From: Gemmatimonadales bacterium
GTDB lineage: Bacteria > Gemmatimonadota > Gemmatimonadetes > Gemmatimonadales > GWC2-71-9
NCBI GenBank assembly: GCA_036500345.1
Contig: DASYCE010000006.1
Location: forward strand, 1 to 64,000
DNA length: 64,000 bases
Direction: 5' to 3'
A program made the translations under genes and the position numbers. The notes below the pieces were generated by a model, which worked only from the letters and a program-made list of their open reading frames with translations, ran no database searches and was not told where the DNA came from. This document shows, piece by piece, positions 53,246 through 64,000 of the stretch. Every line of letters begins with the position of its first letter. The stretch's first letter is position 1.

Positions 53246-54625
53246 CTATTTCGCGGCAAGGTCCATGAGATGCAGTCGCATCCGCTCGAGGTCCGCTGGC
53301 GAGTAATAGCGGCCGTCGGCGACCACCGCGACGACGCTTCGCGTGTTGCTGATGTCGGCGAGCGGGTTCTGCGAGAGCATCACCAGGTCCGCGAGCTTGC
53401 CGACGTCGATGGTGCCGAGGTCGCGGGTGCGGCCGAGGTACATGGCCGGGTTGATCGTGGCGGTCTGCAATGCCTCGAGGGGAGTGAAACCCGCCGCGAC
53501 CAGCCATTCGAGTTCGTGGTGCAATGACGGACCCGGCACGAGATCGAATCCCGCCGGCGCATCGGTCCCCGCCAGGAAGGGCACGCCGGCCTTGTGAAGC
53601 CGCCGGTTGAGATCGAGTTCGAACGCCGCAAAGCGGCGGGTGACCGCCGCGACCGTATCTGGCGCGTTGAGGCCGCGAAGTGCGGTCCGCTTCCACCCCT
53701 CGACCGTGCCGTGCGGCATGAACGGAAGACCGGGATCGGAGGTCAGGTCGACCGCCGTGTTCAGGTCCGAAGCGATCGTCGGGCATTGCCACACATGGTC
53801 CTTCGCCAGCGTCGCGATGATCCGTGCTTCATTCGCTTCGCTCAGTGACGCGAGAATCGTGGCATGGTCGCGCTTGCCGCCATTGACGATCGAATCCTCC
53901 CGCGTGGTGCTCGCTTCGAAGACGCCGAGGAGATGCTCGAAGGAGTGCTGTTGCGCGGCGATCGCCTCGGTCGCACGGATCTCGTTGGGAACGTGTCCCT
54001 CGAATCGAAGTCCCTCTCGCTTCACCTCTTCAGCCACCGCGAAATACGCTGCGCGCGGTACCAGCGATTGCGTCTTGATGAAGTCGACCCCGCGATCGTG
54101 CAGCTTGCGTACTGCGGCTCGAGCATCGTCAGCAGTCGTGACCTTGATGATGGCCTGATATCGCGACGTCGGTCCGTCGAGCATCGGCCCCGCGACGACC
54201 ATTCGCGGGCCGATCAGCTGATGTGCGGCGATCGAGTCGCGTGCCGCGAGGATTGCATCGAGGTTGCTCCCCATGTCGCGAACGCCGGTGACGCCGTTGA
54301 CGACGAACGTAGGGAGCATCAGCTCGCTGGTGCTGTGGAAACGGGCGGTGTCGTTGGTGAAGAAGGCGTGAACGTGCATGTCCCAGAGCCCGGGGATCAG
54401 GTACCTCCCGGTGCCGTCGAGCGTCGTGCCCGAAGTGGGGCTCGCCGGTGAACGGCCATCGATCGAGGTGATCCGCTTCCCATCGATCACCACGTTCATG
54501 TGCGGGCGAAGATGCCCGTTGGTGACGTCGACAATCGTGACATTGGTGATCGTGAGCGACTGGGCCGCGGCAGGCACAACCGCGCTGAGCGCTGCGAGCG
54601 CGACAACGGCAACGCGAGCGAGCAT
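53246..54625 (-). CDS. Exported amidohydrolase (imidazolonepropionase-like)
   Basis: A 459-residue secreted metal-dependent hydrolase. Signal peptide MLARVAVVALAALSAVVPAAAQ; then the amidohydrolase barrel with DMHVHAFF (H84 and H86 metal ligands), a conserved K in DFIKTQSL, HVP (third His), H in EHLLG and D in GTDAPAG. A C-terminal beta-sandwich ends with the LADLVMLSQNPL strand. Family members hydrolyse cyclic amides or prolyl dipeptides; the substrate is not predictable. The start ATG 54625 excludes an unrelated extension to 54739. Divergent from the S51 gene. Confidence 0.9.
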   Translation of the reverse strand: MLARVAVVALAALSAVVPAAAQSLTITNVTIVDVTNGHLRPHMNVVIDGKRITSIDGRSPASPTSGTTLDGTGRYLIPGLWDMHVHAFFTNDTARFHSTSELMLPTFVVNGVTGVRDMGSNLDAILAARDSIAAHQLIGPRMVVAGPMLDGPTSRYQAIIKVTTADDARAAVRKLHDRGVDFIKTQSLVPRAAYFAVAEEVKREGLRFEGHVPNEIRATEAIAAQQHSFEHLLGVFEASTTREDSIVNGGKRDHATILASLSEANEARIIATLAKDHVWQCPTIASDLNTAVDLTSDPGLPFMPHGTVEGWKRTALRGLNAPDTVAAVTRRFAAFELDLNRRLHKAGVPFLAGTDAPAGFDLVPGPSLHHELEWLVAAGFTPLEALQTATINPAMYLGRTRDLGTIDVGKLADLVMLSQNPLADISNTRSVVAVVADGRYYSPADLERMRLHLMDLAAK

Positions 54626-54746
54626 GAAGGACCTCGAAGACTGGATGCGGGCGGACAAAGAAAAGTATACCCGCCTCGAACCACCCGGACCTTGCCACCC
54701 GGATGGATCGCACGCCAGCTTGAAGCATGATCCTTCCATTCTGTCG

Positions 54747-55466
54747 ATGCCCGGTCAGATCGTAGCCCTTGGAGGGGGCGGCTTCTCGATGGAGCCGGAC
54801 AACCCCGCAGTCGACGACTTCATCCTCTCGCTCGCCGGGAGTGCCAAGCCGCGCGTCTGCTTCCTTCCGACCGCCAGCGCCGATTCGCCGTCGTACATCG
54901 CCAAGTTCTACCGCGCCTTCGCGGGTCGGGCCGCGCCCACCGACCTCACTCTGTTCGACGCTCCCGCGCTGGCGCGCCAGCCTGCGACCACGGCCGATCT
55001 TCCGGCGTTTGTCGCCGAGCAGGAGATCTTCTACGTGGGCGGCGGCAACACCGCACACCTGCTCAGCATCTGGCGTGTTCACGGCCTCGACCTGTTGCTG
55101 CGTCGCGCATGGGAAGCCGGAGCGATCATGGCGGGGATCAGCGCCGGTATGCTCTGCTGGTTTCAGGGCGGCATCACGGATTCGTTCGGTGGCTATCGCG
55201 AACTGAACGACGGGCTCGCGCTTCTCCCCGCGGTGGCGTGCCCACACTACGACGGAGAGTCCGCGCGGCAGACCGTGTTTCGCGCGATGGTGAAGGAGCA
55301 CGGCGTCACGGGATATGCTGCGGATGATGGCGCGGCGCTCCACTTCGTCGGCACCGACTACCGGGAAGCGATCACGTCGCGCCCCGGCGCCCTGGCGCAC
55401 CGCCTCACGCACGACGGTGGTACTGTCACCACCACACCACTCGCCACACGCATCCTTGGCCGATAG
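54747..55466 (+). CDS. Peptidase S51 (dipeptidase E-like)
   Basis: A 239-residue serine peptidase of the alpha-aspartyl dipeptidase / cyanophycinase fold. It shows ALGGGGF at the N-terminus, IFYVGGGNTAHLL at 94-106, the nucleophile elbow GISAGM with S132 and CPHYDGE for the rest of the active site. The length fits dipeptidase E. ATG 54747 follows no strong Shine-Dalgarno; the longer frame (from 54378) overlaps the divergent amidohydrolase gene. It is followed within 10 bp by the SnoaL-like gene, starting a four-gene co-directional run. Confidence 0.88.
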   Translation: MPGQIVALGGGGFSMEPDNPAVDDFILSLAGSAKPRVCFLPTASADSPSYIAKFYRAFAGRAAPTDLTLFDAPALARQPATTADLPAFVAEQEIFYVGGGNTAHLLSIWRVHGLDLLLRRAWEAGAIMAGISAGMLCWFQGGITDSFGGYRELNDGLALLPAVACPHYDGESARQTVFRAMVKEHGVTGYAADDGAALHFVGTDYREAITSRPGALAHRLTHDGGTVTTTPLATRILGR

Positions 55467-55475
55467 AGGGACTTC

Positions 55476-55877
55476 ATGACGACGACTCCTGACGAACTCG
55501 CAATCCGCGCATTGATCGAAGAGTGGGCTGCTGCCGTGCGCCGGAAGGACCTCCCGGCAATCCTGGCGCATCATTCGCCCGATATCGTGATGTTCGATGT
55601 CCCGCCATCGCCGGAACCGCAGGGGATTGACGCCTACCGCCGCACCTGGGACACTTTTTTCACCTGGTCGCACGAACCAGTGGTGTATCGTATCGAATCG
55701 CTGCAGGTCACGGCGGGTCACGATGTCGCATTTGCGGTCGCGTTGATGAAATGCGCCGGAACCGAAAAGAGCGGGGAGGAGATCGACCTCGAATTCCGAT
55801 TGACAGTCGGGTTGAAGAAGATCGACGGCGAATGGACGGTGCTCCATGAGCACCATTCCATTCCGGCGACCGACTGA
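55476..55877 (+). CDS. SnoaL-like / NTF2-fold protein
   Basis: A 133-residue cone-shaped alpha+beta barrel protein: N-terminal helix with IRALIEEWAAAVRRKDLPAILAHHSPD, then DIVMFDVPP and a long curved sheet with VAFAVALMKCAGTEK, FRLTVGLKKIDGEWTVLHEHHS. The DGxWxVxHEHxS ending is typical of the SnoaL_3/YybH-type subgroup, whose members are cyclases or isomerases or simply bind ligands. ATG 55476 follows GAGGGACTTC. It sits 10 bp downstream of the S51 gene and 26 bp upstream of the methyltransferase start chosen here. Confidence 0.85.
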   Translation: MTTTPDELAIRALIEEWAAAVRRKDLPAILAHHSPDIVMFDVPPSPEPQGIDAYRRTWDTFFTWSHEPVVYRIESLQVTAGHDVAFAVALMKCAGTEKSGEEIDLEFRLTVGLKKIDGEWTVLHEHHSIPATD

Positions 55878-55902
55878 AGCGGGTCCTCCACCGGGTCGCC
55901 GC

Positions 55903-56493
55903 ATGACCGACAAGTCCACCGGATACGAAGCGGTCGCCGCCGAGTTCATCGCTGGTCGCGGACGCGCACCGGCGACCGGCATCGGCGCTCGCGAAGTGCG
56001 CGCCTGGGCTCGCGCTCTCCCCGCGTCGTCCTCGGTCCTCGATCTCGGCTGCGGCACCGGCCTTCCGATCACGCGCGAGCTGATCGAGGCAGGGCTCGAT
56101 GTGCACGCGGTCGACGGCTCCCCCTCGTTCGTCGCGGCGTTCCGGCGCAACTTTCCCGACGTCCCGGTCGAATGTGAATCGGTGCTCGAATCGACATACT
56201 TCAATCGCCAGTTCGACGCGGTGATCGCCTGGGGACTCGTCTTCCTGCTCTTCCCCGCCGAACAGCGTCAGCTGATCAATCGGATGTCGAACGCGATCGT
56301 CGCGGGAGGTCGCCTGCTGTTCACATCGCCACCGAGACCACAGGTGTGGATCGATGCGATGACGGCCGTCGAATCACGGTCACTCGGAGCCGAGGAATAC
56401 CGCGCGATCTGCGCTTCCGCTGGTGTGGTGGTCGCCCGTGAATACGAAGACGTCGGCGAGAATCACTACTACGAGTCCATCAAACCGGCCTGA
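55903..56493 (+). CDS. Class I SAM-dependent methyltransferase
   Basis: A 196-residue enzyme with a Rossmann-fold core: motif I VLDLGCGTGLP near residue 50, the acidic motif II at VHAVDGSP, and motif IV in FDAVIAWGLVFLLF. ATG 55903 is preferred, because the family N-terminus begins GYEAVAAEFIAGRG; ATG 55846 would overlap the SnoaL-like gene. The methyl acceptor cannot be deduced. It is followed 14 bp later by the AhpD-like gene. Confidence 0.9.
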   Translation: MTDKSTGYEAVAAEFIAGRGRAPATGIGAREVRAWARALPASSSVLDLGCGTGLPITRELIEAGLDVHAVDGSPSFVAAFRRNFPDVPVECESVLESTYFNRQFDAVIAWGLVFLLFPAEQRQLINRMSNAIVAGGRLLFTSPPRPQVWIDAMTAVESRSLGAEEYRAICASAGVVVAREYEDVGENHYYESIKPA

Positions 56494-56507
56494 CCCGGAG
56501 GAATGCC

Positions 56508-57110
56508 ATGCCGTTCATTGCCACCACACCCGCATCGGAAGCGACCGGTCTCACAGCCGAGATGTACCAGACGGTTCGCGGCCGCGCCGGATTCGACCCC
56601 AACTGGGTCGAAGCGTTTTCACTTCGCCCGGAGGTCTGGAAGAATTGGGATCTGCTCTGGGCGTCGGTGCGCTCCAACCTGCCACCGCGGATCTGGGAAC
56701 TCGCCACCCTTGCGGCGGCCCAGGCGATTCGGAGTTCGTATTGCTCGCTGGCGCACGGACGAGTACTCGCCGAAAAGTTTTTCGACGCCTCGACGGTGAC
56801 CGCGATTGCGACGGACCGCGACACCGCTCCGCTCGAGGCTCGTGAGCGCGCCGTGATGGACTTCGCCGAGAAAGTCGCCGTCGCTGCCGATCGGATCACC
56901 CAGGCCGATGTCGACGGATTGCGCGCGCACGGCTTCTCCGACGCCGAGATCTTCGACATCGCCGCAGTGGCCGCGGCGCGCTGCTTCTTCTCGAAGATGG
57001 TCGATGCGATGGGCGCCCTTCCCGATGCCGCCCTCGGCACCCTTGACCCCGCGATGCGCGACGCACTGACGGTCGGGCGTCCGATCGCGGGGACAGCTGC
57101 AAACCGCTGA
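56508..57110 (+). CDS. AhpD/carboxymuconolactone-decarboxylase-like protein with one active-site cysteine
   Basis: A 200-residue all-helical protein. The CMD motif ELATLAAAQAIRSSYCSLAHGRVL has C79 and H83, but the first cysteine of the CxxC pair is replaced by serine (S76-S-Y-C79). It therefore cannot make the usual AhpD disulfide. A second helical pair follows (AVMDFAEKVAVAADRIT and FSDAEIFDIAAVAAARCFF), typical of uncharacterised peroxidase-related members. ATG 56508 follows CGGAGGAA. Its stop is 20 bp from the convergent kinase gene. Confidence 0.87.
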   Translation: MPFIATTPASEATGLTAEMYQTVRGRAGFDPNWVEAFSLRPEVWKNWDLLWASVRSNLPPRIWELATLAAAQAIRSSYCSLAHGRVLAEKFFDASTVTAIATDRDTAPLEARERAVMDFAEKVAVAADRITQADVDGLRAHGFSDAEIFDIAAVAAARCFFSKMVDAMGALPDAALGTLDPAMRDALTVGRPIAGTAANR

Positions 57111-57130
57111 CGATCTGAGGAAGTGGCGCG

Positions 57131-59101
57131 TTACAGCTGCTTGAGCTCGGCCGCCGCTTCGACGGCGTGATCGACGTCGCGACTCAGCGCCCGCGCCTGT
57201 TGGGTCGCCATCGTGAGCCCGTTCAGCACCGCGCCGACGCCGCTCTGGCGGAGCCGCATCAAGTCGAGCCGCACGTTCTGCATCGCGATGACGCAGCTCT
57301 CGAAGCGGTCGGCGAACTGTGAACGCTGCGTGGCCAGTTCCCGGCATCGCTGCAATTGCTGCTCGAGCAGCGTGATCTGCCGGTCACGCTCTTCTCCGTC
57401 GGGGCGCTGGCGAATGTCCGCCAGTCGCGCCTCGATCCGCGCCGTGTCGTCGACCCCGAGCGCGTCCATCGAACCGAGTGTCTGCGCGAGCTGTGCAGCG
57501 CGCGCGTAGAGCCCTTCGGTGGTGTCGACGATGTCTGGCAACATCTCCTTGTCGGCCGGCGAGAGCTGCGCCATGAGCGACAGGATCATCTGCCGGTCCT
57601 TGTAGACCTGCGCCATTCGATCGTGATACGCGCCGTACTCCGACGCCTTTGGCTCGGCGATCTGCTTCACGCCCTTGATCTTCTTGTCGCCGGAGCTGAT
57701 GGCATCGGGCGCATCGGGACGATGAATCACATCCCGCCACGAATACCCCGCCTGCCACAATTCCGAGTAGCGCCGAATCATTCCCCAGCCAAACGCGGCA
57801 GCGACAAAAAGGAACCACGGGTGCGCAGGTCCGCCGCCGACCGTCATGTTGATCAGGAAACAGCCTCCGGTCGCCGCGGCGAACCGAGCGAATTGCCGCC
57901 GGGCCCGCAGCACGATGACCGGTTCACCGGTATCGGGCAGCGGGGTGGTGTCCTTGTCGCGACGTCCCAGTCTTCGTTCGAGCCTGGCCTGCCGTTCTGC
58001 CGCACGGCCGTCTGGACGAGCGACCTGCCCGCGGTCGCGCAATCCCGGCCGGGCACCGGTGGGATTCCGTTCGGATGGACGCGTGGGCCGTGTCGAGCCG
58101 GGACGCGTCGGCAATCCGTTGGGCCGTTCCAGCCCCGGACGTGTGCCGCGCGTTGGCGACGGACGAGTCGGAGGTTGCCTCGCCGCGGTCGGTTCGCGCG
58201 TCTGCGCGTTCCAGCCGAGACCGGTCGGGCGATAGCCCGCGGTGTTGCGACTCTCGAGCGAACGACGCAGCGCATCTGCCGATGGCCAGCGATTCGCCGG
58301 GTCCTTTTCAAGACACCGTGCCACCGCGAGCGAGAGGTCCTCCGGAATATCAGGATACCTGTCGTGCAGCAGCGGTGCTGGCTCGGTGATCTGCTTCATC
58401 AGGATGCCGGCCACGGTCGGTGCATTGAACGGCAGTTCACCGGACAGCATCTGATAGCTCACGATTCCCAGAGAATAGAGATCGCTGCGGCCATCGATCT
58501 CTTTCTCCCCCGCGGCCTGCTCCGGCGACATGTACGACGGCGTTCCGATCGCCATGCCGGCGCTGGTCAGCGTCGCGCCACTGGTCGCCGACATCGCCTT
58601 GGCGATGCCGAAGTCGGTCACGATCACCCGGCCGCGAGTTCCCTCGAGGAGGATGTTGTCGGGCTTGATGTCGCGATGGATCACCGAGACGGCGTGTGCG
58701 GCGGAGAGCGCATCGGCGGTTTCGCGCATGATGCGTCGCGCTTCGTCGGCGGGAATCCGTCCTCGCCGGCGAATTCGTGCCGCAAGCGATTCTCCCTCGA
58801 TCAGTCCCATGACGAAGTAGACGAGGCCGCGGCCTTCCCCGACGTCGTGGATCGGCACAATATGCGGATGGGAAAGCCGGGCCGCAGTCTGCGCTTCACG
58901 GGTGAACCGCTGGCGGATTTCGCTCGAGAAGGCGAGCTCGGGGGGCAGCACCTTGATCGCGACCCGACGCTGCAGCCGTTCATCGCGGGCGCGGTACACC
59001 ACCCCCATACCGCCGCGGCCGATTTCGCCCTCGATGGTATAGGAGTCGCCAAGCGCCTCCTTCAGGAGCGTCGGGAGTGCGTGCTGGGACTGATCGCTCA
59101 T
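57131..59101 (-). CDS. Ser/Thr protein kinase with Arg/Pro-rich linker, membrane helices and C-terminal coiled coil
   Basis: A 656-residue kinase. Kinase domain about 20-285: GRGGMGVVYRA, K50, HRDIKPDN with D144, DFG at 163-165, and SPEQA. A low-complexity linker of about 110 residues, rich in Arg, Pro, Thr and Gly, follows. Two hydrophobic stretches (FAAATGGCFLINM, PWFLFVAAAFGWGMIRRY, about 405-440) look like the 2TM domain found on bacterial kinases. The C-terminal 170 residues are helical and heptad-like. ATG 59101 is the start. The longest open frame coincides with Lon upstream, from which it diverges. Confidence 0.93.
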   Translation of the reverse strand: MSDQSQHALPTLLKEALGDSYTIEGEIGRGGMGVVYRARDERLQRRVAIKVLPPELAFSSEIRQRFTREAQTAARLSHPHIVPIHDVGEGRGLVYFVMGLIEGESLAARIRRRGRIPADEARRIMRETADALSAAHAVSVIHRDIKPDNILLEGTRGRVIVTDFGIAKAMSATSGATLTSAGMAIGTPSYMSPEQAAGEKEIDGRSDLYSLGIVSYQMLSGELPFNAPTVAGILMKQITEPAPLLHDRYPDIPEDLSLAVARCLEKDPANRWPSADALRRSLESRNTAGYRPTGLGWNAQTREPTAARQPPTRPSPTRGTRPGLERPNGLPTRPGSTRPTRPSERNPTGARPGLRDRGQVARPDGRAAERQARLERRLGRRDKDTTPLPDTGEPVIVLRARRQFARFAAATGGCFLINMTVGGGPAHPWFLFVAAAFGWGMIRRYSELWQAGYSWRDVIHRPDAPDAISSGDKKIKGVKQIAEPKASEYGAYHDRMAQVYKDRQMILSLMAQLSPADKEMLPDIVDTTEGLYARAAQLAQTLGSMDALGVDDTARIEARLADIRQRPDGEERDRQITLLEQQLQRCRELATQRSQFADRFESCVIAMQNVRLDLMRLRQSGVGAVLNGLTMATQQARALSRDVDHAVEAAAELKQL

Positions 59102-59386
59102 CCGGGTCCTGAAACGGGGAGGCTTCGAGTGGTACTAACCCTTGAATCTGCACGTGGATGCGTGGGCGAGCAACGTGCCAGCCAACCCCTGCCGGGGCGA
59201 CAGGTTTCCCGGTATTGATCGGAGCCCCGTGCCCCTCTGGCGCAATCGGGGCGTCTCCAATCGGTCACCGCGGCAGATGAGAACGCCATGCCGTGGCACG
59301 CCAGATGCCCTTGAAGGCCGCGAACCGGCGATTCGCGGATGCGCCACACCCGTGGCGGTCCACCGGGCCGCGGAAGGAGAACCCCC

Positions 59387-61924
<2,538 letters not shown>

Positions 61925-61928
61925 TCAA

Positions 61929-61948
61929 CTGACCGGCTCGCCGGTCAG
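61929..61948. terminator. Bidirectional hairpin CTGACCGG-CTCG-CCGGTCAG
   Basis: Perfect 8-bp stem with a 4-nt loop between lon and the convergent diguanylate cyclase gene, whose stop it overlaps. No T-run on the lon side; likely acts on both transcripts. Confidence 0.55.
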
Positions 61949-63558
61949 CCCATTTCGACTCGGTCGCGGCCCGACGCCTTGGCTCGATACAAGGCCCGGT
62001 CCGCGGCCGATGTCACATCTGTCACCGACGGTTCTCCGTCACCGGCGACGGTCGCGATGCCGATACTCACCCGCGGCGAGACTTCAATGCCGTTGGCGAG
62101 CTTCGCCGGCGTCGATGCCAGCGCCAGTCGCAGCTTGTCGGCGATCGCGTGCGCGTTCGACGGCGGACAGCGCCGCAGGATGATCCCGAATTCCTCGCCG
62201 CCATACCGGCCGAGCAGGTCGGACTGGCGAATCAACTTGCGGAAGACATTCGCCACATGCACGAGCACCTGGTCACCGGTGAGGTGCCCATGCGTATCGT
62301 TGACCCGTTTGAAATGGTCGATGTCGAGCATCAGGAAACAGAGCGGCTCGCGGTGTCGCGTCGCGAAGGCGATTGCATACTCCAGCTCCGCCATCAGCGT
62401 CGAATGGTTGAGCACGCCGGTCAGGCCGTCGCGGTGGACAAGCTCCCGAATGCGGCGGCCACGTTCGCCTCGCGTCAGAACCACCTGCAGGAGGTGGCTT
62501 CTTTCCACCGGCTTGGCAAGGAAGTCGTCGCCGCCGGCCCGAAGACCTTCCATCTCGTCCGCCAGTGTTCGTCGCGCAGTCAGGAAGACAATCGGCACCA
62601 GCGTGAGACGCGGGTCCTGGCGAATCAGGCGCGCGATGGCATAGCCGTCGACATCAGGCAGGTCCACATCCAGGAGCACCAGGTCCGGAAGCTCACGTGA
62701 CAGCGTGTCTGCGGCGGCCTGGGCGCTGCTGCAGAGTGCCACGCGCGCGTTGAGCTCGCTCAGCCACGTGGCCAGGAGCTGCGCTTGCGCCGGATCGTCC
62801 TCGACGACCACCACATTCGGTGGCGGAGCACCGACGCGCGCCAGCCCCCGAGCGAACAGCGCCAACTCCGCCGGCAGCTGCGCCATGCCGAAGACGGCGT
62901 CGAGTCCCGCGGCGGCGGTGCGGAGGCGATCGAAGCGTTCGACCGTGTCGGCCAGCACGACCGCGCGCGGCCGTTCCGGTGTCGCGGCCGCCCAGTAGCG
63001 GGCCAGGACGAGCGCTTCATCGCCGATGTTGGTGCCGATCACGACCAGATCGGGTCTCCGCGACGGCGGCACATCCCACGGATCGACATTGCCTTCCTGG
63101 ATGTCGAGTTCGAAGCCGACCTTGCGCAGCGCGTCCGCGATGACCTCCCGGATCGGCTCATCGTGCATCACCACGAGTGCGCGATAGGCGAATCCCGGCA
63201 GCCGGCCGAGGACCATCGGCATGTCGAGATCGGTGGCCGCCTCATCGAACGCCGCGCGAAGATCGAGAATCGCCTGGTCGAAGCGATCGCCTTCCTGTGC
63301 CGTAGGAACCGGCGGCGTGAGGATGCGGTGTTCCATCTCGCGCGCGACCACCGTGACGCGCGGAAAGCCGTACGAGCCCCCGGATCCGGCAAGACGATGG
63401 AAGCGCTGGCGCAGCGATTCGAGCGCGTCGGGCTCCCCGGCGCGAAATGCTGCCAGATCCTTCCGCAATTCAGCCAGGCGCTCCGGCGCGTCGCGGAGGT
63501 AGTCGCGCCGCAGCGCCGCCAGTGCGTCGTCGGGCTTTTCGAGGTCCGGCAGCGTCAT
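61945..63558 (-). CDS. HPt-REC-REC-GGDEF diguanylate cyclase
   Basis: A 537-residue c-di-GMP synthase. An N-terminal HPt domain holds the phosphorylated His at H54 (FHRLAGSGGS). Residues about 125-240 form a degenerate receiver-like domain, and a second receiver (about 245-360) has DD, D in LVLLDVDLPDVDG and K in FLAKPV. The GGDEF domain ends with the active GGEEF at 453-457 and an intact RxxD inhibitory site (RQSD) five residues before it. It is therefore catalytically competent and feedback-inhibited. Its start ATG overlaps the stop of the partial gene at 63555 by 4 bp. Confidence 0.93.
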   Translation of the reverse strand: MTLPDLEKPDDALAALRRDYLRDAPERLAELRKDLAAFRAGEPDALESLRQRFHRLAGSGGSYGFPRVTVVAREMEHRILTPPVPTAQEGDRFDQAILDLRAAFDEAATDLDMPMVLGRLPGFAYRALVVMHDEPIREVIADALRKVGFELDIQEGNVDPWDVPPSRRPDLVVIGTNIGDEALVLARYWAAATPERPRAVVLADTVERFDRLRTAAAGLDAVFGMAQLPAELALFARGLARVGAPPPNVVVVEDDPAQAQLLATWLSELNARVALCSSAQAAADTLSRELPDLVLLDVDLPDVDGYAIARLIRQDPRLTLVPIVFLTARRTLADEMEGLRAGGDDFLAKPVERSHLLQVVLTRGERGRRIRELVHRDGLTGVLNHSTLMAELEYAIAFATRHREPLCFLMLDIDHFKRVNDTHGHLTGDQVLVHVANVFRKLIRQSDLLGRYGGEEFGIILRRCPPSNAHAIADKLRLALASTPAKLANGIEVSPRVSIGIATVAGDGEPSVTDVTSAADRALYRAKASGRDRVEMG

Positions 63559-64000
63559 CGGTTCCGCAACTCATGGCAGACGTGGCGTGCCGCCGCGACG
63601 AAGGCCGTGCCGGTTCCCCAGTGTCCGGAGAACCGGTCGCCGCTCCTGGCGCCGATCAGCGCGGCGCGATCATCGATGACAAGAATCACAGGGTCTCCGG
63701 GCCAATCCTCGGGCGCAATCACGTCGACGGCAATGGCTCCGAGCGATACAGCCCCCATCGAGGCCACCCGGACCGACAGCTCGCCGGCGGCCGCGTGCCG
63801 CAGCTGCGGACCAAGGGCAACCACGCCGTCCGGCGGTGCGATCAGCTCGACACTTCGTTCGGCCCGGGCGATCTCGTGGCCCATCAGCTGCACCGCGCCG
63901 CGCGGTGACGAGAGTTCCACCAGCGTCGGCGTATCCGGGGCGGCGAGCGCGGACAACGCAGCGCCGAGCCGGTCGATGGCTTCTCCTTGACGATCGGTCA
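63555..64000 (-). CDS. Protein of unknown function, 5' end beyond window
   Basis: Only the C-terminal 148 codons are present; the start lies past the right edge. The visible part reads TDRQGEAIDRLGAALSALA, then LVELSSPRGAVQLMGHEIARAERSVELIAPP and an alternating beta/alpha region (VVALGPQLRHAAAGELSVRVASMG, ILVIDDRAALIGA) ending GHWGTGTAFVAAARHVCHELRN. The layout recalls the sugar- or ligand-sensing C-terminal domain of TrmB-like regulators, but this is tentative. The stop overlaps the diguanylate cyclase start (ATGA), so the pair is an operon and this protein may set the input of the cyclase. Confidence 0.6.
   Translation of the reverse strand, partial: TDRQGEAIDRLGAALSALAAPDTPTLVELSSPRGAVQLMGHEIARAERSVELIAPPDGVVALGPQLRHAAAGELSVRVASMGAVSLGAIAVDVIAPEDWPGDPVILVIDDRAALIGARSGDRFSGHWGTGTAFVAAARHVCHELRNR

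Overview
The window is about 64 kb of high-GC bacterial chromosome, densely packed with single-copy genes. I see no rRNA, tRNA, CRISPR array, prophage or recognisable insertion sequence. Gene content points to Gemmatimonadota, with Acidobacteriota as the alternative. The evidence is five MacB/FtsX-type ADOP permeases, four of them paired with PadR regulators, Ser/Thr kinases fused to TPR or membrane modules, a DUF5916 outer-membrane protein, DUF2911 and DinB paralogues, and a few upstream regions with a Bacteroidota-like TAnnTTTG promoter element. The assignment is inference from family content only.

Layout. 1-4074: amino-acid metabolism (an aromatic amino-acid lyase running off the left edge, an APC permease, proline dehydrogenase) and the ribosome-assembly GTPase RsgA. 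4079-6661: a cysteine-rich periplasmic repeat protein, a MazG-like pyrophosphohydrolase and an MBLAC1-like hydrolase. 6786-12160: a TPR protein coupled to an S41 protease, then a fused 2-oxoacid dehydrogenase E1 and a membrane protein. 12168-18117: a propeller lipoprotein, a complete subclass-B3-type metallo-beta-lactamase, DUF1801 and YdeI proteins, a BrnT/BrnA toxin-antitoxin pair and a DinB protein. 18185-21814: a Ser/Thr kinase with TPRs and an M24 peptidase flanked by two diverged copies of the kinase 3' end.

21822-52122 is the most unusual stretch. Five ADOP permeases are interleaved with a DUF442 phosphatase-like protein, lipoproteins, an amber-interrupted DinB gene, small unknown secreted proteins, a DUF5916 protein, a LytS/LytTR two-component pair, a winged-helix TPR regulator divergent from two peroxiredoxins, and an M1 aminopeptidase. 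52409-57110: a hydrolase and small-enzyme cluster (amidohydrolase, S51 peptidase, SnoaL-like, methyltransferase, AhpD-like). 57131-64000: a second Ser/Thr kinase, Lon protease with an unusual insertion, an HPt-REC-REC-GGDEF diguanylate cyclase and a gene running off the right edge.

Functionally the window is rich in envelope export (ADOP), envelope peptidases (S41, M24, M1), stress defence (Lon, peroxiredoxins, AhpD, beta-lactamase) and signalling. Recurrent themes are short overlaps between co-directional genes, tail-to-tail stops almost touching, and at least three genes whose open frame extends upstream of any ATG/GTG/TTG, which suggests non-AUG initiation or sequence errors.
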